From contig JAWPHD010011202.1 in NCBI GenBank assembly GCA_037043455.1, positions 1 through 64,000 on the forward strand: 64,000 nucleotides of DNA, in the 5' to 3' direction. Shown in pieces: positions 1-12,482 of the stretch. The position numbers were made by a program, and so were the translations under genes. Below the pieces are notes generated by a model. That model made no database searches and was not told where the DNA came from. It saw only the letters and a program-made list of their open reading frames with translations. Every line of letters starts with the position of its first letter. Within the stretch, counting starts at the first letter, position 1. This stretch comes from Cyrtodaria siliqua. Taxonomy: Eukaryota > Mollusca > Bivalvia > Adapedonta > Hiatellidae.

Positions 1-845
1 CTGTGCAACATTATATAACTTCAATTTGATAAGTTTATAAATGTTAAAACTATTTTCAAAAATAATTCCAGATTTCGTCGATTTTTGACAAAAATACACA
101 TTTTTCGCCTAAAAAATAAGGCATTTTCAAGCATCATACGGTTCGGGAATTTTTTCTACTTAATTATTGGACCTTTGTTTATCCAAAAATGTTACAATGT
201 GTCCTTATTCAATTGTATTAAATTTGTTTCTATATTTTAACCCAATAACCCAATGGATTACAGAAATCAGTGATTTTTGTCATTTTTTCCAACATTTTGC
301 CCTAAAATGCCAATATTTGAGCACATATGTTATATAATGTGTCAGGAAAAACTTGAATATGTATGCCGTGCAACATTCTATTGCTTCAGTTTGATAAGTT
401 TATGTTCAAACTAATTTCAAAAAATAATTCCAGATTCCGACGATTTTTGACAAAAATACACATTTTTCGCCCCAAAATTAAGGCATTTCCAAACATCATG
501 CGGTTTGGGACTTTTTTCTACTGAATCACTGGACCTTACCCTGCCCAAAAAGGTTACAATATTTCTTTTTTCTATTGTATTAGATATTTTTATATTTTTT
601 AGTTAAATATCCCCAATGTATTACAGAAATCAGCGATTTTATTCAATTTTTTAACATTTTTACCCAAAATCTCAATATTTAAGCATCGGATCCACAAATT
701 ATATTTTGGGACACGTAGAGATGCGTTCCGAGAAAGATTCCATCAATTCAAATTGGTTCTAATATATTTTATTATTTTTCTAAAAAATAATTCCAGATTT
801 CGGCGATTTTTGTCTAAAAACGCAACGTTTTCCCCCAAAACTCAC
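1..845. repeat. Degenerate tandem repeat, period about 362 bp
   Basis: A motif reading AATAATTCCAGATT followed by a CGATTTTTG motif recurs near positions 61, 423 and 787, giving a period of about 362 bp. The intervening sequence is alignable but diverged (ATACACATTTTTCGCC and AAGGCATTT are shared by the first two units). The array is AT-rich, has no coding potential, and is cut by the window start. It is not assigned to a known family. Confidence 0.7.
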
Positions 846-849
846 TAAA

Positions 850-950
850 GCCCCAACGCTCAGATGGCACACATGTCTCATTTTGAAACTTACTGTATGT
901 TCTTTCAGAAAATCATACCCTACAAAATTCCCCCTGGGGGGGGAGGGTTT
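850..950 (+). repeat. Interspersed repeat fragment, second copy near 43.8 kb
   Basis: The stretch beginning GCCCCAACGCTCAGATGGCA and ending at AAAATTCCCCCTGGG is repeated at about 43800-43895 with the same order of motifs (CAGATGGCA, GTCTCATTT, AGAAAATCATACCCTACA). Two copies 43 kb apart in unrelated surroundings show a dispersed repeat. Its class is unknown. Confidence 0.7.
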
Positions 951-1071
951 CTCCTACTAGCTCACAGCCTATAGTCGGTATATCATTATATTGCCATGCC
1001 CATGGACTCTGACATAGACCTCAATACAATAAGTGGTTTTGAAAATAAAGATATTATTGTTACCCATTTTT

Positions 1072-3474
1072 AGCTCTACTGGCCGAAGGCCAGCAGAGCT
1101 TATGGGATGGCGAGTTGTCCGTCGTCCGTCCGTCCGTCGTCCGTCCGTCGTCCGTCGTCCGTTCGTCCGTCGTTAACTTTTGTCTTGTTACCACAATAGG
1201 GCCTTCATTTTTCATCCGATCTTTACCAAACTTTAACAGGTTGTTGATATCAATAAAAGCTCGGACAAGTTTGAAAACCAGCCAGATCGGAATAATTTCA
1301 CCGGAGTTATGGCCCTTGTTTTGCTGAAAAATGCCATATTAAGCCTTGTGACCACTCTAGCACCTTCATTTATTATTTGATCTTTACCAAACTTGCACAG
1401 ATTGTTAATATCAATGAAAGCTCGGACAAGTTCGAAAAACAGCCAAATCGGATCAGTAACACCTGAGTTTATGGCCCTTGTTTTTTCTGAAAATTGCTAT
1501 TTTCTGCCTTGTGAACGCTCTAGCACCTTTATTTATTATTTGATCATTACCAAACTTGCACAGATTATTAATACCAATTATAGCTTGAACAAGTTCGAAA
1601 ATCAGCTGAATTGGGTTAGTAACACCAGAGTTATGGCCCTTGTTTTTTCTGAAAAATGGCATTTTCTGCCTTGTGAACACTCTAGCACCTTCATTTATTA
1701 TTTGATCTTTACCAAACTTGCACAGATTGTTAATATTAATGAAAGCTCGGACAAGTTCGAAAACCAGCCAGATCGGAATAATTTCACCGGAGTTATGGCC
1801 CTTGTTTTTTCTGAAAATTTCCATTTTCTGCCTTGTGAACGCTCTAGCACCTTCATTTGTTATTTGATCGTTACCAAACTTGCAGAGATTGTTAATACCA
1901 ATTATAGCTTGAACAAGTTCGAAAATCAGCTGAATTGGGTCAGTAACACCAGAGTTATGGCCCTTTTTTTTTTCTGAAAAATGGCATTTTCTGCCTTGTG
2001 AACACTCTAGCACCTTCATTTATTATTTGATCTTTACCAAACGTGCACAGATTGTTAATACCAATTATAGCTTGAACAAGTTCGAAAATCAGCTGAATTG
2101 GGTCAGTAACACCAGAGTTTATGGCCCTTGTTTTTTTCTGAAAAATGGCATTTTCTGCCTTGTGAACACTCTAGCACCTTCATTTATTATTTGATCTTTA
2201 CCAAACTTGCACAGATTGTTAATATTAATGTAAGCTCGGACAAGTTCGAAAACCAGCCAGATCGGAATAATTTCACCGGAGTTATGGCCCTTGTTTTTTC
2301 TGAAAATTTCCATTTTCTGCCTTGTGAACGCTCTAGCACCTTCATTTATTATTTGATCGTTACCAAACTTGCAGAGATTGTTAATACCAATGAAAGCTCG
2401 GACAAGTTCGAAAATCAGCCAGATCGGAATAATTTCACCGGAGTTATGACCCTTGTTTTGCTGAAAAATGCCATATTAAGCCTTGTGACCACTCTAGCAC
2501 CTTCATTTATTATTTGATCTTTACCAAACTTGCACAGATTGTTAATATTAATGAAAGCTCGGACAAGTTCAAAACCAGCCAGATCGGAATAATTTCACCG
2601 GAGTTATGGCCCTTGTTTTTTCTGAAAATTTTCATTTTCTGCCTTGTGACCACTCTAGCACCTTCATTTATTATTTGATCGTTACCAAACTTGCAGAGAT
2701 TGTTAATACCAATTATAGCTTGAACAAGCTCAAAAATCAGCTGAATTGGGTCATTAACACCAGAGTTATGGCCCTTGTTTTTTCTGAAAAATGGCATTTT
2801 CTGCCTTGTGAACACTCTAGCACCTTCATTTATTATTTGATCTTTACCAAACTTGCACAGATTGTTAATTTCAATGAAAGCTCGAACAAGATTGAAAACC
2901 AGCTAAATCGGATCATTAACACTGGAGTTATGGCCCTTGTTTTTTCTGAAAAATGCTATTTCCTACCTTGTGAACACTCTAGGGCCTTCAATATTAATCG
3001 AATCTTTACTTAACTTCGCCAGTGTCTTTATATCAATGAAAGCTCGAACAAGTTCAAAAAACCGGCATCATCGAAATAATTTCAACGGAGTTATGGCCCT
3101 TGTTTTGCTGGAAAATGCCATATTAAGCCTTGTGAACACTCTAGGACCTTCATTTATTATTTGATATTTACCAAACTTGCACAGATTGTTAATATCAATG
3201 AAAGCTCGGACAAGTTCGAAAACCAGTCACAGAGGAGTTATGGCTCTTGATTTAGTTAAAAATGCTATATTTTGCCTCGTTAATACGGTAGGGCCTTCAT
3301 TTTTCATCTGATCATTACCAAACTTTACCAGATTATTTAGTTATGGCCTTTGATTTAGTTAAAAAGCTGTTTTTTGCTAGAAACTTATAAGAAAACATAA
3401 ATCACTCGCTTCATTGATATTATAAGAGCCATGTTAGCCAGTAGAGCGTCCACAGGCCCTCTTGGGCCTCTTGT
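1072..3474 (-). mobile_element. Hairpin-ended element A1 (family A), complete
   Basis: Read on the minus strand the element starts at 3474 with ACAAGAGGCCC, followed by a small GGCCC/GGGCC hairpin and a subterminal GCTCTACTGGC. A core of about a dozen units of roughly 162 bp follows (the recurring TTATGGCCCTTG marks each unit near 1308, 1469, 1631, 1792 and onwards). It ends with a GACGG-type minisatellite (1105-1175) and a terminal hairpin at 1072-1100 with arms AGCTCTACTGGCC and GGCCAGCAGAGCT, then TAAAAA. Long ORFs here run through the repeat units on both strands and are not genes. The architecture resembles non-autonomous Helentron-like or bivalve 'pearl' elements. That assignment is inference. 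Confidence 0.75.
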
Positions 3475-3610
3475 TTTTTGTCAAAATAATATTTCGCCTT
3501 GTCAATGAAAAACACCTTGACAAATGTGGTATAATGGGTTTTTGTGGGAAATATGGCAGTTCTGTTTTATACTATAAGTCCATGCTCTCAGTACAAACAT
3601 ATAACACTTC

Positions 3611-3680
3611 TATGGTGTAATCAGTAAACACGTCTACCCTTTGGGTGGAAGACCCAGGTTTAAATCCTGGTGGGAGATGT
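3611..3680 (+). pseudogene. tRNA-like sequence (pseudo-tRNA or SINE head)
   Basis: An A-box-like TGGTGTAATCAGTAA and a B-box-like GGTTTAAATCC lie at tRNA-like spacing, but the acceptor and anticodon stems do not pair convincingly. A second tRNA-like unit follows 100 bp downstream. It is most likely a decayed tRNA-derived element, not a functional tRNA gene. Confidence 0.45.
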
Positions 3681-3775
3681 TTTGACAAAGAGCTGGATTA
3701 AGTTAGCGTTTCTAAATTTTGGATATAAATCAATGTACAATGGTACCAAAATCGAAATTATAAATTTTGGATATA

Positions 3776-3850
3776 AAGTCAGTCGGTTAGAGCGTCGTCT
3801 ATTATGTGTCTATTGAACCACAGGTTCAGGGTTCGAGCCTTATATAAGGC
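3776..3850 (+). pseudogene. tRNA-like sequence (pseudo-tRNA or SINE head)
   Basis: The region contains CAGTCGGTTAGAGCG (A-box-like D arm) and a B box GGTTCGAGCC 45 bp later. The acceptor arm is not matched. It pairs with the tRNA-like sequence at 3611-3680, so the 3.6-3.85 kb interval may be one decayed SINE with two tRNA-related modules. Confidence 0.45.
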
Positions 3851-3944
3851 AACATTTTTTAATTTGGCATTTGAGTATTCTGTAAAGCGTAAACCCAGGG
3901 TCCTTACAGTTTCATATTTATGTGTATAGTAATGTTTGCTAAAG

Positions 3945-4475
3945 GACCAAACTTGCTATGTGGATACATCTTGGGATAACGGTGTGTCGCGTACCAAAAT
4001 AAGGTCATTGTGACCTTGACCTGTGACCTCTGTCATAGAAATGCTTGTCCAGACCGTATTTTCAATACTATAACACTTAAGAGATACAAAACTTGGTATG
4101 TGAATACATCTTGGGATAGCGGCGTGTCGCGTACCAAAATAAGGTCACTGTGACCTTGACCTGTGACCTCTGTCATAGAAATGCTTGTCCAGACCGTATT
4201 TATAATACTATAACACTTAAGAGATACTAAACTTGGTATGTGAATACATCTTGGGTTAGCGGATGTGTCGCATACCAAAATAAGGTCGTTGTGACCTTGA
4301 CCTGTGACATAGAAAATGCTTGTTCGGACCGTATTTTCAATACTAAAACACTTAGAGATATCAAACTTGGTATGTGAATATATCTTGGGATAGCGGCGTG
4401 TCGCGTACCAAAAAAGGTCATTGTGACCTTGAACTTGATCTCCAGCATAGAAAATGTCTGGAAAATGTTTGTCTG
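3945..4475 (+). repeat. 140-bp tandem array carrying ERE-like palindromes (about 4 units)
   Basis: Units begin AAACTTGGTATGTGAATAC and recur about every 140 bp (near 3948, 4088, 4228, 4366). Each unit contains an inverted repeat of nuclear-receptor half-sites with a 3-bp spacer: AGGTCA TTG TGACCT at 4002-4016, AGGTCA CTG TGACCT at 4142-4156, AGGTCG TTG TGACCT at 4283-4297 and AGGTCA TTG TGACCT at 4415-4429. Further TGACC half-sites follow in the first three units. ORFs reported through this array are repeat translations, not genes. Confidence 0.85.
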
Positions 4476-4552
4476 TGCCGGTGGGGTACTATGGATTGCC
4501 CTGCAATTCTTGATGCTCTTGTTTTAAAAATTCTCGTACTACTCCTATTATT

Positions 4553-7092
4553 AGCTCTACTGTCCAAAGGCCAGCAGAGCTTATGGGTTACCGAGTTGTC
4601 CGTCATCCGTTGTCCGTCCGTCGTCCGTCCGTTGTTAACTTTTGTCTCGTTAAGACTTTAGGTCCTTCATGTTTCATCCAATCTTTACCAAACTTTAACA
4701 GCTTGTTAATATTAACGAAAGCTCGGATGAGTTCGAAAACCAGCCAGATCGGCCAAGTAACAGCGGAGTTTAGGCCCTTGATTTAGTTAAAAATGCTATA
4801 TTGCTATATTTTGCCTCATTAAGACGATAGGGCCTTCATTTTTCATCCTATCTTTACCAAACTTTACCACATTGTTAATATCAATGAAAGCTCAGACAAG
4901 TTCGAAAACCAGCCAGATCGGACCAGTAACACCAGAGTTATGGTCCTTGATTTAGTTAAAAATGCTATATTGCTATATTTTGCCTCGTTAAGGTGATAGG
5001 GCCTTCGTTTTTCATTCTATCTTTACAAAACTTTACCACATTGTTAATATCAATGAAAGCTCGGACTAGTTCGAAAACCGGCCATATCGGACTAGTAACA
5101 GCGGAGTTATGGCCCTTGATTTAATTAAAAATGCTATATTTGGCCTTGTTAAGCCGATAGGGGCTTCATTGTTCGTCCGATCTTTACCAAACTTTATCAG
5201 ATTGTTAATATCAATGAAAGCTTAGACAAGTTCGAAAACCAGCCAGATTGGACCAGCAATAGCGGAGTTGTGGCCCTTGATTTAGTAAAAAAAATGCTAA
5301 ATTTTGCCTCATTAAGACGATAGGGCCTTCATCTTTCACTCGATCTTTACCAAACTTTACCACATTGTTAATGTCGTTGAAAGCTCGAACAAGTTCGAAA
5401 ACCAGCCATATCGAACCAGTAGCAGCGGAGTTATGGCCCTTGATTTAATTAAAAATGCTATATTTTGCCTTATTAAGTCGATAGCGGCTTCATTGTTCAT
5501 CTGATCTTTACCAAACTTTATCAGATTGTTAATATCAATGAAAGCTTGGACAAGTTCAAAAACCAGCCAGATTGAACTAGCAATAGCAGTGTTATTGCCC
5601 TTGATTTAGTTAAAAATGTTATATTTTGCCTTGTTAAGACGATAGGGGCTTCATTGTTCATCCGATCTTTACCAAACTTTATCAGATTGTTAATATCAAT
5701 GAAAGCTTGGACAGGTTTGAAAACCAGCCAGATTGGACCAGCAACAGCGGAGTTATTGCCCTTGATTTAGTTAAAAATGCTATATTTTGCCTTGTTAAGA
5801 TGATAGGGGCTTCATTGTTCATTCGATCTTTACCAAACTTTATCAGATTGTTAATATCAATGAAAGCTTGGACAAGTTCGAAAACCAGCCAGATTGGACA
5901 GTATCGGCGGAGTTATGGCCCTTGATTAAGTTCAAAAGGCTATATTTTGCCTCGTTAATACAATAGGACCTTCATTTTTCATCCTATCTTTACCAAAAAT
6001 TACCAGATTGTTAATATTAATGAAAGCTTGGATAAGTTCGAAAACCAGTCAGATCGGACCAGCAACAGTGGAGTTATGGCCCTTGATTTAGTTAAAAATG
6101 CTATATTTTGCCTCGTTAAGACGATAGGACCTTCATTTTTCGTCAGATCTTTACCAAACTTACCAGATTGTTAATATAAATGAAAGCTCAGACAAGTTTG
6201 AAAACCAGCCAGATCGGACCAGTAACAGCGGAGTTATGGCCCTTGATTTAGTTAAAAATGCTATATTTTGCCTTGTTAATACGATAAAGTCTTCATTTTT
6301 CATCCGATCTTTACCAAACTTTACCAGATTGTTACTATCAATGAAAGCTCCGACGAGCTTGAAAACAAGCCAGATAAGACCATTTACACCAGAGTTATGG
6401 CCCTTGATTTTATTTTCTGAAATATGCTATATTTTGGCCTCATTAAGAAGAAAGGGCCTTCATTTGGCCAAATTTCATTGAAATTTTTCAGGGATGATCA
6501 GTACCAAGCCTATTTGTACATATCGTCACTGTGTTCCAGTTGAATGATTTTGGCAGAGTTATGTCCCTTTAAAGGTTTTAATACACAAACTTTGTCCTGA
6601 CTAGTTTTCATGAACCCCTGGTCGGATTTAAACAAAACTTTTTAGGGATGATCAGTTCCAGGTCTAGTTGTGCAAATCTTTGCCGTGTTCCGATTGAATG
6701 ATTTTTGACAGAGTTATGGCCCTTTAAAGGTTTTTGATACACAAACATTTTCCGGGCTAGTTTTCCTGAACCCCTGGCTGGATTTTAACGAAACTTGACA
6801 AGGATGATCAGTATCAAGCCTAGTTGTGCATATCATCGCCATATTCGGGTTGAATGATTTTTGTCAGAGTTATGGCCCTTTAAAGGTTTTAATAGAGAAA
6901 CGTCAAGATTAGTCTGTTCTGAACTCCTTGCTGGATTTCAAAGAATCTTGATGGGGATGATCAGTACCAAGCCTAGTTGCACCTATCATTGCCGTGTTCT
7001 GGTTGAATGAATTTTGAAAGAGTTATGGCCCCTTGTGCATAAACTTTATCTTTAGCCAGTAGAGCGTCCAAAGGCCCTCTTGGGCCTCTTGT
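4553..7092 (-). mobile_element. Hairpin-ended element A2 (family A), complete
   Basis: On the minus strand it starts at 7092 with ACAAGAGGCCC and a GGCCC/GGGCC hairpin, then GCTCTACTGGC. The core consists of about 160-165-bp units marked by GTTATGGCCCTTGATTTA, with a different but similarly spaced set at 6480-7030 marked by GAGTTATGGCCCTTTAAAGG. The 3' end has a CCGTCCGTCGTCC run (4600-4635) and a terminal hairpin at 4553-4580 (arms AGCTCTACTG and CAGCAGAGCT). It interrupts a LINE fragment at 7093. Confidence 0.75.
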
Positions 7093-7094
7093 TT

Positions 7095-7300
7095 CTATAT
7101 AAATTTACACTTTCATGAAATGAATTTGATAATAATTCCGATTCGCTAGGGGAAACTCTTTGAAACATTTTAATAGTTGCTACCAACACGTCTATGAACA
7201 TAGGGTATCTAGCAAGTTCACCCAAAACAGCATCATTTGTGGCCTTAATCTTATGCGTGTTTAAAATATATTCCAAAAAATTAATGTGAAATTTATCTTG
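7095..7300 (-). pseudogene. Non-LTR retrotransposon (LINE) ORF fragment
   Basis: The minus-strand translation contains LEYILNTHKIKATNDAV followed by LGELARYPMFIDV. This matches the pattern seen downstream of the reverse transcriptase in many LINE ORF2 proteins (a K-x-IL-x-V/T-x-K-x-T-x-N-x-x-V-x-GELGRYP-like block). Only about 65 residues remain, with no RT catalytic motif in the vicinity. The downstream side is cut by the 5' end of element A2, and the last dozen codons of the open frame are translated from A2 itself. It is a dead remnant. Confidence 0.72.
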
Positions 7301-7310
7301 TAATGGAGAA

Positions 7311-8636
7311 GGGGTATAAAACCCACTCCCGAACACTCATGAACCCAAACCCCACACGGTCTACTGAAATGATAAAACTGTATAATTACTAAAAAACTGT
7401 TAATTGTTGATTATTTTAGTTTTTATACATTGATATATGTAAGAAAATATTTGGTTGCTTAAAATGTATACATCCACTGGCGAAATAATTCACATTTTAT
7501 CATTCTCAGGATCCTGTCAAAGGGTATAAAACCCACTCCCATACAGTACCGCACCGAACCCTAACATCCAAACCGGGCCCCTACCTTTCGGTATATTAGA
7601 AAGTGTAAACCTAAATATGGGACCATTTTCATATAAACATATTTACATTCTAACAACTTATTTCCAAACAAATTTATTTAACTAGAAGATGAACAACACG
7701 ATTCTATGTGGGTTGTGAATTTTCCGAACCCCTGAAGTCCTGAAACGGGCATTTCACATTGCGGGCACACCTACTTAATGTGATAAAGTGCTTCTAAATT
7801 GCAAGAAAATATTTCTTTCTTTGTGTATTAGTGATTTTTAATATCTGTTTAGCGGATTTACAGGCACCTATCCTTCCTCTACATAACAACATAGTTTGCA
7901 TGTGTTAAAACACCCGAGTATGAATGAAATATTGCGTGACCTATGGGTGGTGTCACAATTTTGGAGTACGGTTGACGGCGGATAAAAAAAATGGTGATAC
8001 GGACGAAATCGGAGTTCAGGTAAAACGAACAATGGTAAATATTATAGGATTTCATTTTTGATGCTAATATGCTTACAATAATAATATGCGTAGAAAAGCT
8101 ATATATTCTCACAGTAGTCAAAAGTTGTATTTACAGACAATGGTTGTTTCAAATATTGTAACATCTGCGTCTAAGTTATTAGGTTCAATGAAATTAATGA
8201 AATTTAAATTAAAACGTCAAACGCTTAATCAATAAAGGTTACCTTCGCCCTATTTTAGAATACGCGGTTATAGTTTAGAGATGTAATTTTCAGTTTGTTT
8301 TTATTATTATTTTTTTCTTCTTCATTTTCCCCTTATCAATTTCATATGTATGTATTGTTACAATTTCAAACCGATAATTACGTACACTTATTCAGCCACG
8401 ATGGAGAGAACTGTAACTAATGTTGCAATAACTCGTAGTTCAATCCATTTGCATATGTTGCTATGAATATTGTGATATTGAAATTGATGTATTGTAACAT
8501 ATATGCAATAACATATTATTATATATAGCTAAAAACGCTATCAAATACTTTTAATTTCATATAAGAGCTTAAATAAGTGAATATTATACTCCAAGTTCGT
8601 CGTATCATGTGTGCTAAAACCACTTAGGATTTTCAC
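7311..8636. other. Non-coding AT-rich stretch
   Basis: No gene, RNA or recognisable transposon is seen. One short direct repeat, GGGTATAAAACCCACTCCC, occurs at about 7316 and again at about 7520. It contains a TATAAAA string but no following ORF, so I do not call a promoter. Confidence 0.5.
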
Positions 8637-10080
8637 AAAAACTCTTTGGACTTTAAAATCGTTAAAACTCGAGAGGACAAAACCTCTTTGGACTTTTACA
8701 AAACTCTTTGGACTTAAAAATCATTAACACCGACGGGGACAAAACTTCTTTGGACTTTTACAAAAACTCTTTGGACTTAAAAATCATTAAAACCGGAGGG
8801 GACAAAACCTCTTTGGACTTTTACAAAACTCTTTGGACTTTAAAATCATTCAAACCGGAGGGGACAAAACCTCTTTGGACTTTACATAACTCTTTGGACT
8901 TTAAAATCATTAAAACCGGAGGGTACAAAACCTCTTTGGACTTTTACAAAACTCTTTGGACTTTAAAATCATTAAAACCAGAGGGGACAAAACCTCTTTG
9001 GACTTTACATAACTCTTTGGACTTTAAAATCATTAAAACCGGAGGGGACAAAACCTCTTTGGACTTTTACAAAACTCTTTGGACTCTAAAATCATTAAAA
9101 CCGGAGGGGACAAAACCTCTTTGGACTTTTACAAAAACTCTTTGGACTTTAAAATCGTTAAAACTCGAGAGGACAAAACCTCTTTGGACTTTTACAAAAC
9201 TCTTTGGACTTAAAAATCATTAACACCGACGGGGACAAAACCTCTTTGGACTTTTACAAAAACTCTTTGGACTTAAAAATCATTAAAACCGGAGGGGACA
9301 AAACCTCTTTGGACTTTTACAAACTCTTTGGACTTTAAAATCATTCAAACTGGAGGGGACAAAACCTCTTTGGACTTTACATAACTCTTTGGACTTTAAA
9401 ATCATTAAAACCGGAGGGTACAAAACCTCTTTGGACTTTTACAAAACTCTTTGGACTTTAAAATCATTAAAACCAGAGGGGACAAAACCTCTTTGGACTT
9501 TACATAACTCTTTGGACTTTAAAATCATTAAAACCGGAGGGGACAAAACCTCTTTGGACTTTTACAAAACTCTTTGGACTTTAAAATCATTAAAACCGGA
9601 GGGGACAAAACCTCTTTGGACTTTTACAAAAACTCTTTGGACTTTAAAATCATTAAAACTCGAGAGGACTAAACCTCTTTGGACTTTTACAAAAACTCTC
9701 GGGACTTAAAAATCATTAAAACCGGAGGAAATAAAACCTTTTTGGACTTCTACAAAAACTCTTTGGACTTTAAAATCATTAAAACTGGAGAGGACAAAAC
9801 CTCTTTGGACTTTTACAAAAACTCTTTGGACTTAAAAATCATTAAAACCGGATGAAATAAAACCTCGTTAGACTTTTACAAAACTATTTACACTTTAAAA
9901 TCATTAAAACCGGAGGGGAAAAAAACTCTTTGGACTTTAAAGTCATAAAAACCTCTTTGGACTTTAAACTCATTAAAACTGGAGGGGAAAAAAACTCTTT
10001 GGACTTTTACAAAAACTCTTTGGACTTTAAACTCATTAAAACTGGAGGGGACAAAACCTTTTTGGACTTTTACAAAAGCT
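8637..10080 (+). repeat. 62-bp satellite array with higher-order repeat
   Basis: The unit combines CTCTTTGGACTTTAAAATCA, an ACCGGAGGGGACAAAAC segment and CTCTTTGGACTTTTAC, about 62 bp in total. Each unit therefore has two CTCTTTGGACTT half-units. Variant units recur in the same order with a period of about 494 bp (8 units): the variant with ATCGTTAAAACTCGAGAGG is at 8655 and 9149, and its neighbour with AACACCGACGGGG follows both times. The order degrades after 9625. Apparent ORFs of up to 171 aa are translations of the array. Confidence 0.92.
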
Positions 10081-11764
10081 GTTCATTCACTATATGTAAG
10101 CAACTAGGCCAATTGCTGTCATCCATCCGCCATATGTAAGCAACTAAGCCCACTGTTGTCATCCATTCTCTGTATGTAAATAACTAGGCCCATTGTTGTC
10201 ATCCATCCTCTATATGTAAGCAACTAGGCCCATTGATGTCATCCATTCTCCATATGTTGCAGCAACTACACCCATTGCTGTCATCCAGCTTTCCACATGT
10301 AAACAACTAAGCCCATTGTTAACGTCCATCCTCTATATGTAAGCAACTAGGGTCATCCATCCTCTATATGTAAGCAACTAGGTGGCACATTGCTAACATC
10401 CATCCTCCAGATGTAAGCAACTAGGCCCATTGATGTCATCCATCCTCTTTATGTAAACAACTAGGCCCATTGATGTCATCCATCATCTATATGTAAGCAA
10501 CTAGGCCCATTGCTATCATCCATCCTTCATATGCAAGCCATTAGGCCCATTGCTGTCATCCATCCTCCATATGTAGGCAACTAGGCCCATTGCTGTCATC
10601 CATTCTCCATATGATACAGCAACTACACTGATTGCTGTCATCCAGCCTCAACATGTAAACAACTAGGCCTATTTTTAACGTCCATCCTCTATATGTAAGC
10701 AACTAGGGTCATTGCTAACATCTATCCTCTATATGTAAGCAACTAGTCCCATTGCTGTCATCCATCCTTCATATGCAAGCCATTAGGCCCATTGCTGTCA
10801 TCCATCCTCCATATGTAGGCAACTAGGCCCATTGCTGTCATCCATTCTCCATATGATACAGCAACTACACTGATTGCTGTCATCCAGCCTCAACATGTAA
10901 ACAACTAGGCCTATTTTTAACGTCCATCCTCTATATGTAAGCAACTAGGGTCATTGCTAACATCCATCCTCTATATGTAAGCAACTAGTCCCATTGCTAA
11001 CATCTATCCTCTATATGTAAGCAACTAGGGCCATTGCTGCCATCCATCCTCTATATGTAAGCAACTAGTCCCATTGCTGCCATCCATCCTCTATATGTAA
11101 GCAACTAGTCCCATTGCTAACATCCATCCTCTATATGTAAGCAACTAGGAGGCCCATTGCTAACATCCATCCTCCAGATATAAGCAACTAGGCCCATTGA
11201 TGTCATCCATCCTCTTTATGTAAACAACTAGGTCCACTGCTGTCATTCATCCTCCATATGTAAGCAACTAGGCCATTGCTAACATCCATCCTTTCTATGT
11301 AAGCAACTAGGTCCATTGCTAACATCCATTCTCTATATGTAAGCCACAAGGCCCATTGCTGTAATCCCTCCTTCATATGTAAGCAACTAGGCCCATTGCT
11401 AACATCCGTCCTCTATATGTAAACAACTAGGCACATTGCTGTCATCCATCCTCTATATGTAAGCAACTAGGTCCATTGCTGTCATCAATCCTCCATATGT
11501 AAATAACAAGGCCCATTGCTGTCATCGATCCTCCATATGTAAACATCTAGGCACTTTGCCATCCTCTGTATTGAAGAGACTAGGCCATTGCTGTCATGCA
11601 TTCTCCATATGTAAATAAGTAGGCCCATTGTTATCATCCGTCCTCCATAGGTAAACAACTAGGCTCATTCGTGCCATGCATTCTACACGTGTAAACAAGG
11701 CCCATTGCTGTCATGCATTTTCCATATATAAATCACTAGACCCATTGCTATCATCCATCCTCTG

Positions 11765-12133
11765 CAGAGGCGTAGCCAGGCTAAAATCTTAAGTACGCAC
11801 CCTTAATGCCGAAGGCATTAACCTTGGCGCATAGCGCCGAGGTAGATGCGGGAGGGAGTTGTCCCCTCCTGCTGGGGAGTGGGGAGGGGGGTTGTGGGGC
11901 CTCCCCCTAGAAAATTTTAAAATATAGACATCCTTTGGCAGCCTCTGGTGGGTGTTTTGGTCACATTTTGGCGGCCTTCTAGGGTAAAATAATTTCTTTA
12001 AAAATGAAAAAAACATATGTCAGGAGTTAAGCTAGCCTTCAATTTTTATGCCATTTTTGGCCATAATCATTTTTTCACTTTTCAAATCGATGTTACGCAC
12101 GTGCGTAAGTGCGTATTGCTGGCTACGACCCTG
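11765..12133. mobile_element. hAT-like MITE inserted in the 40-bp array
   Basis: The left end CAGAGGCGTAGCCAGG and the right end CTGGCTACGACCCTG form imperfect terminal inverted repeats. CTCTG flanks both sides (11760-11764 and 12134-12138) and rejoining them restores the array unit. At 369 bp with no transposase ORF, it is non-autonomous. Ends of CAG..CTG type suggest hAT. The visible target duplication is only 5 bp, shorter than the 8 bp usual for hAT, so the superfamily call is tentative. Confidence 0.7.
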
Positions 12134-12482
12134 CTCTGTATGTAAGCTTCTAGGCATATTGCTGTCATGCATTCTCCATAGAAAAAATAGGCCCATTTGT
12201 CATCCACCCTATGTAAACAACTAGGCCCATTCCTATCATCCACCCTCACTATGTAAAGCAACTAGGCCCATTGCTGTCATACATCTGTTTTATGTAAGCA
12301 GCTAGGCCCATTGCTCTCATCCATCCTCCATATGTAAGAAACTAGGACCATTGCTCTCATCCATTCTCTACACTAGACCCATTGCTGTCATCCATCTTCT
12401 ACATGTAAGCAACTAGGCCCATTGCTGTCATCCAGCTAGGCCCATTGCTAACATCCGTCCTCTATTATGTAAACAACTAGGC

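Noticed and set aside
1393..3164. Long ORFs on both strands (up to 194 codons) with repeated peptides
   Set aside because: Both strands are open over the same tandem units of element A1, the peptides repeat every 53-54 residues, and there is no start or splice logic. This is repeat translation.
8708..9709. 171- and 106-codon ORFs (SLDFYKTLWTLK type)
   Set aside because: They are translations of the 62-bp satellite. The frame survives only because successive indels happen to compensate.
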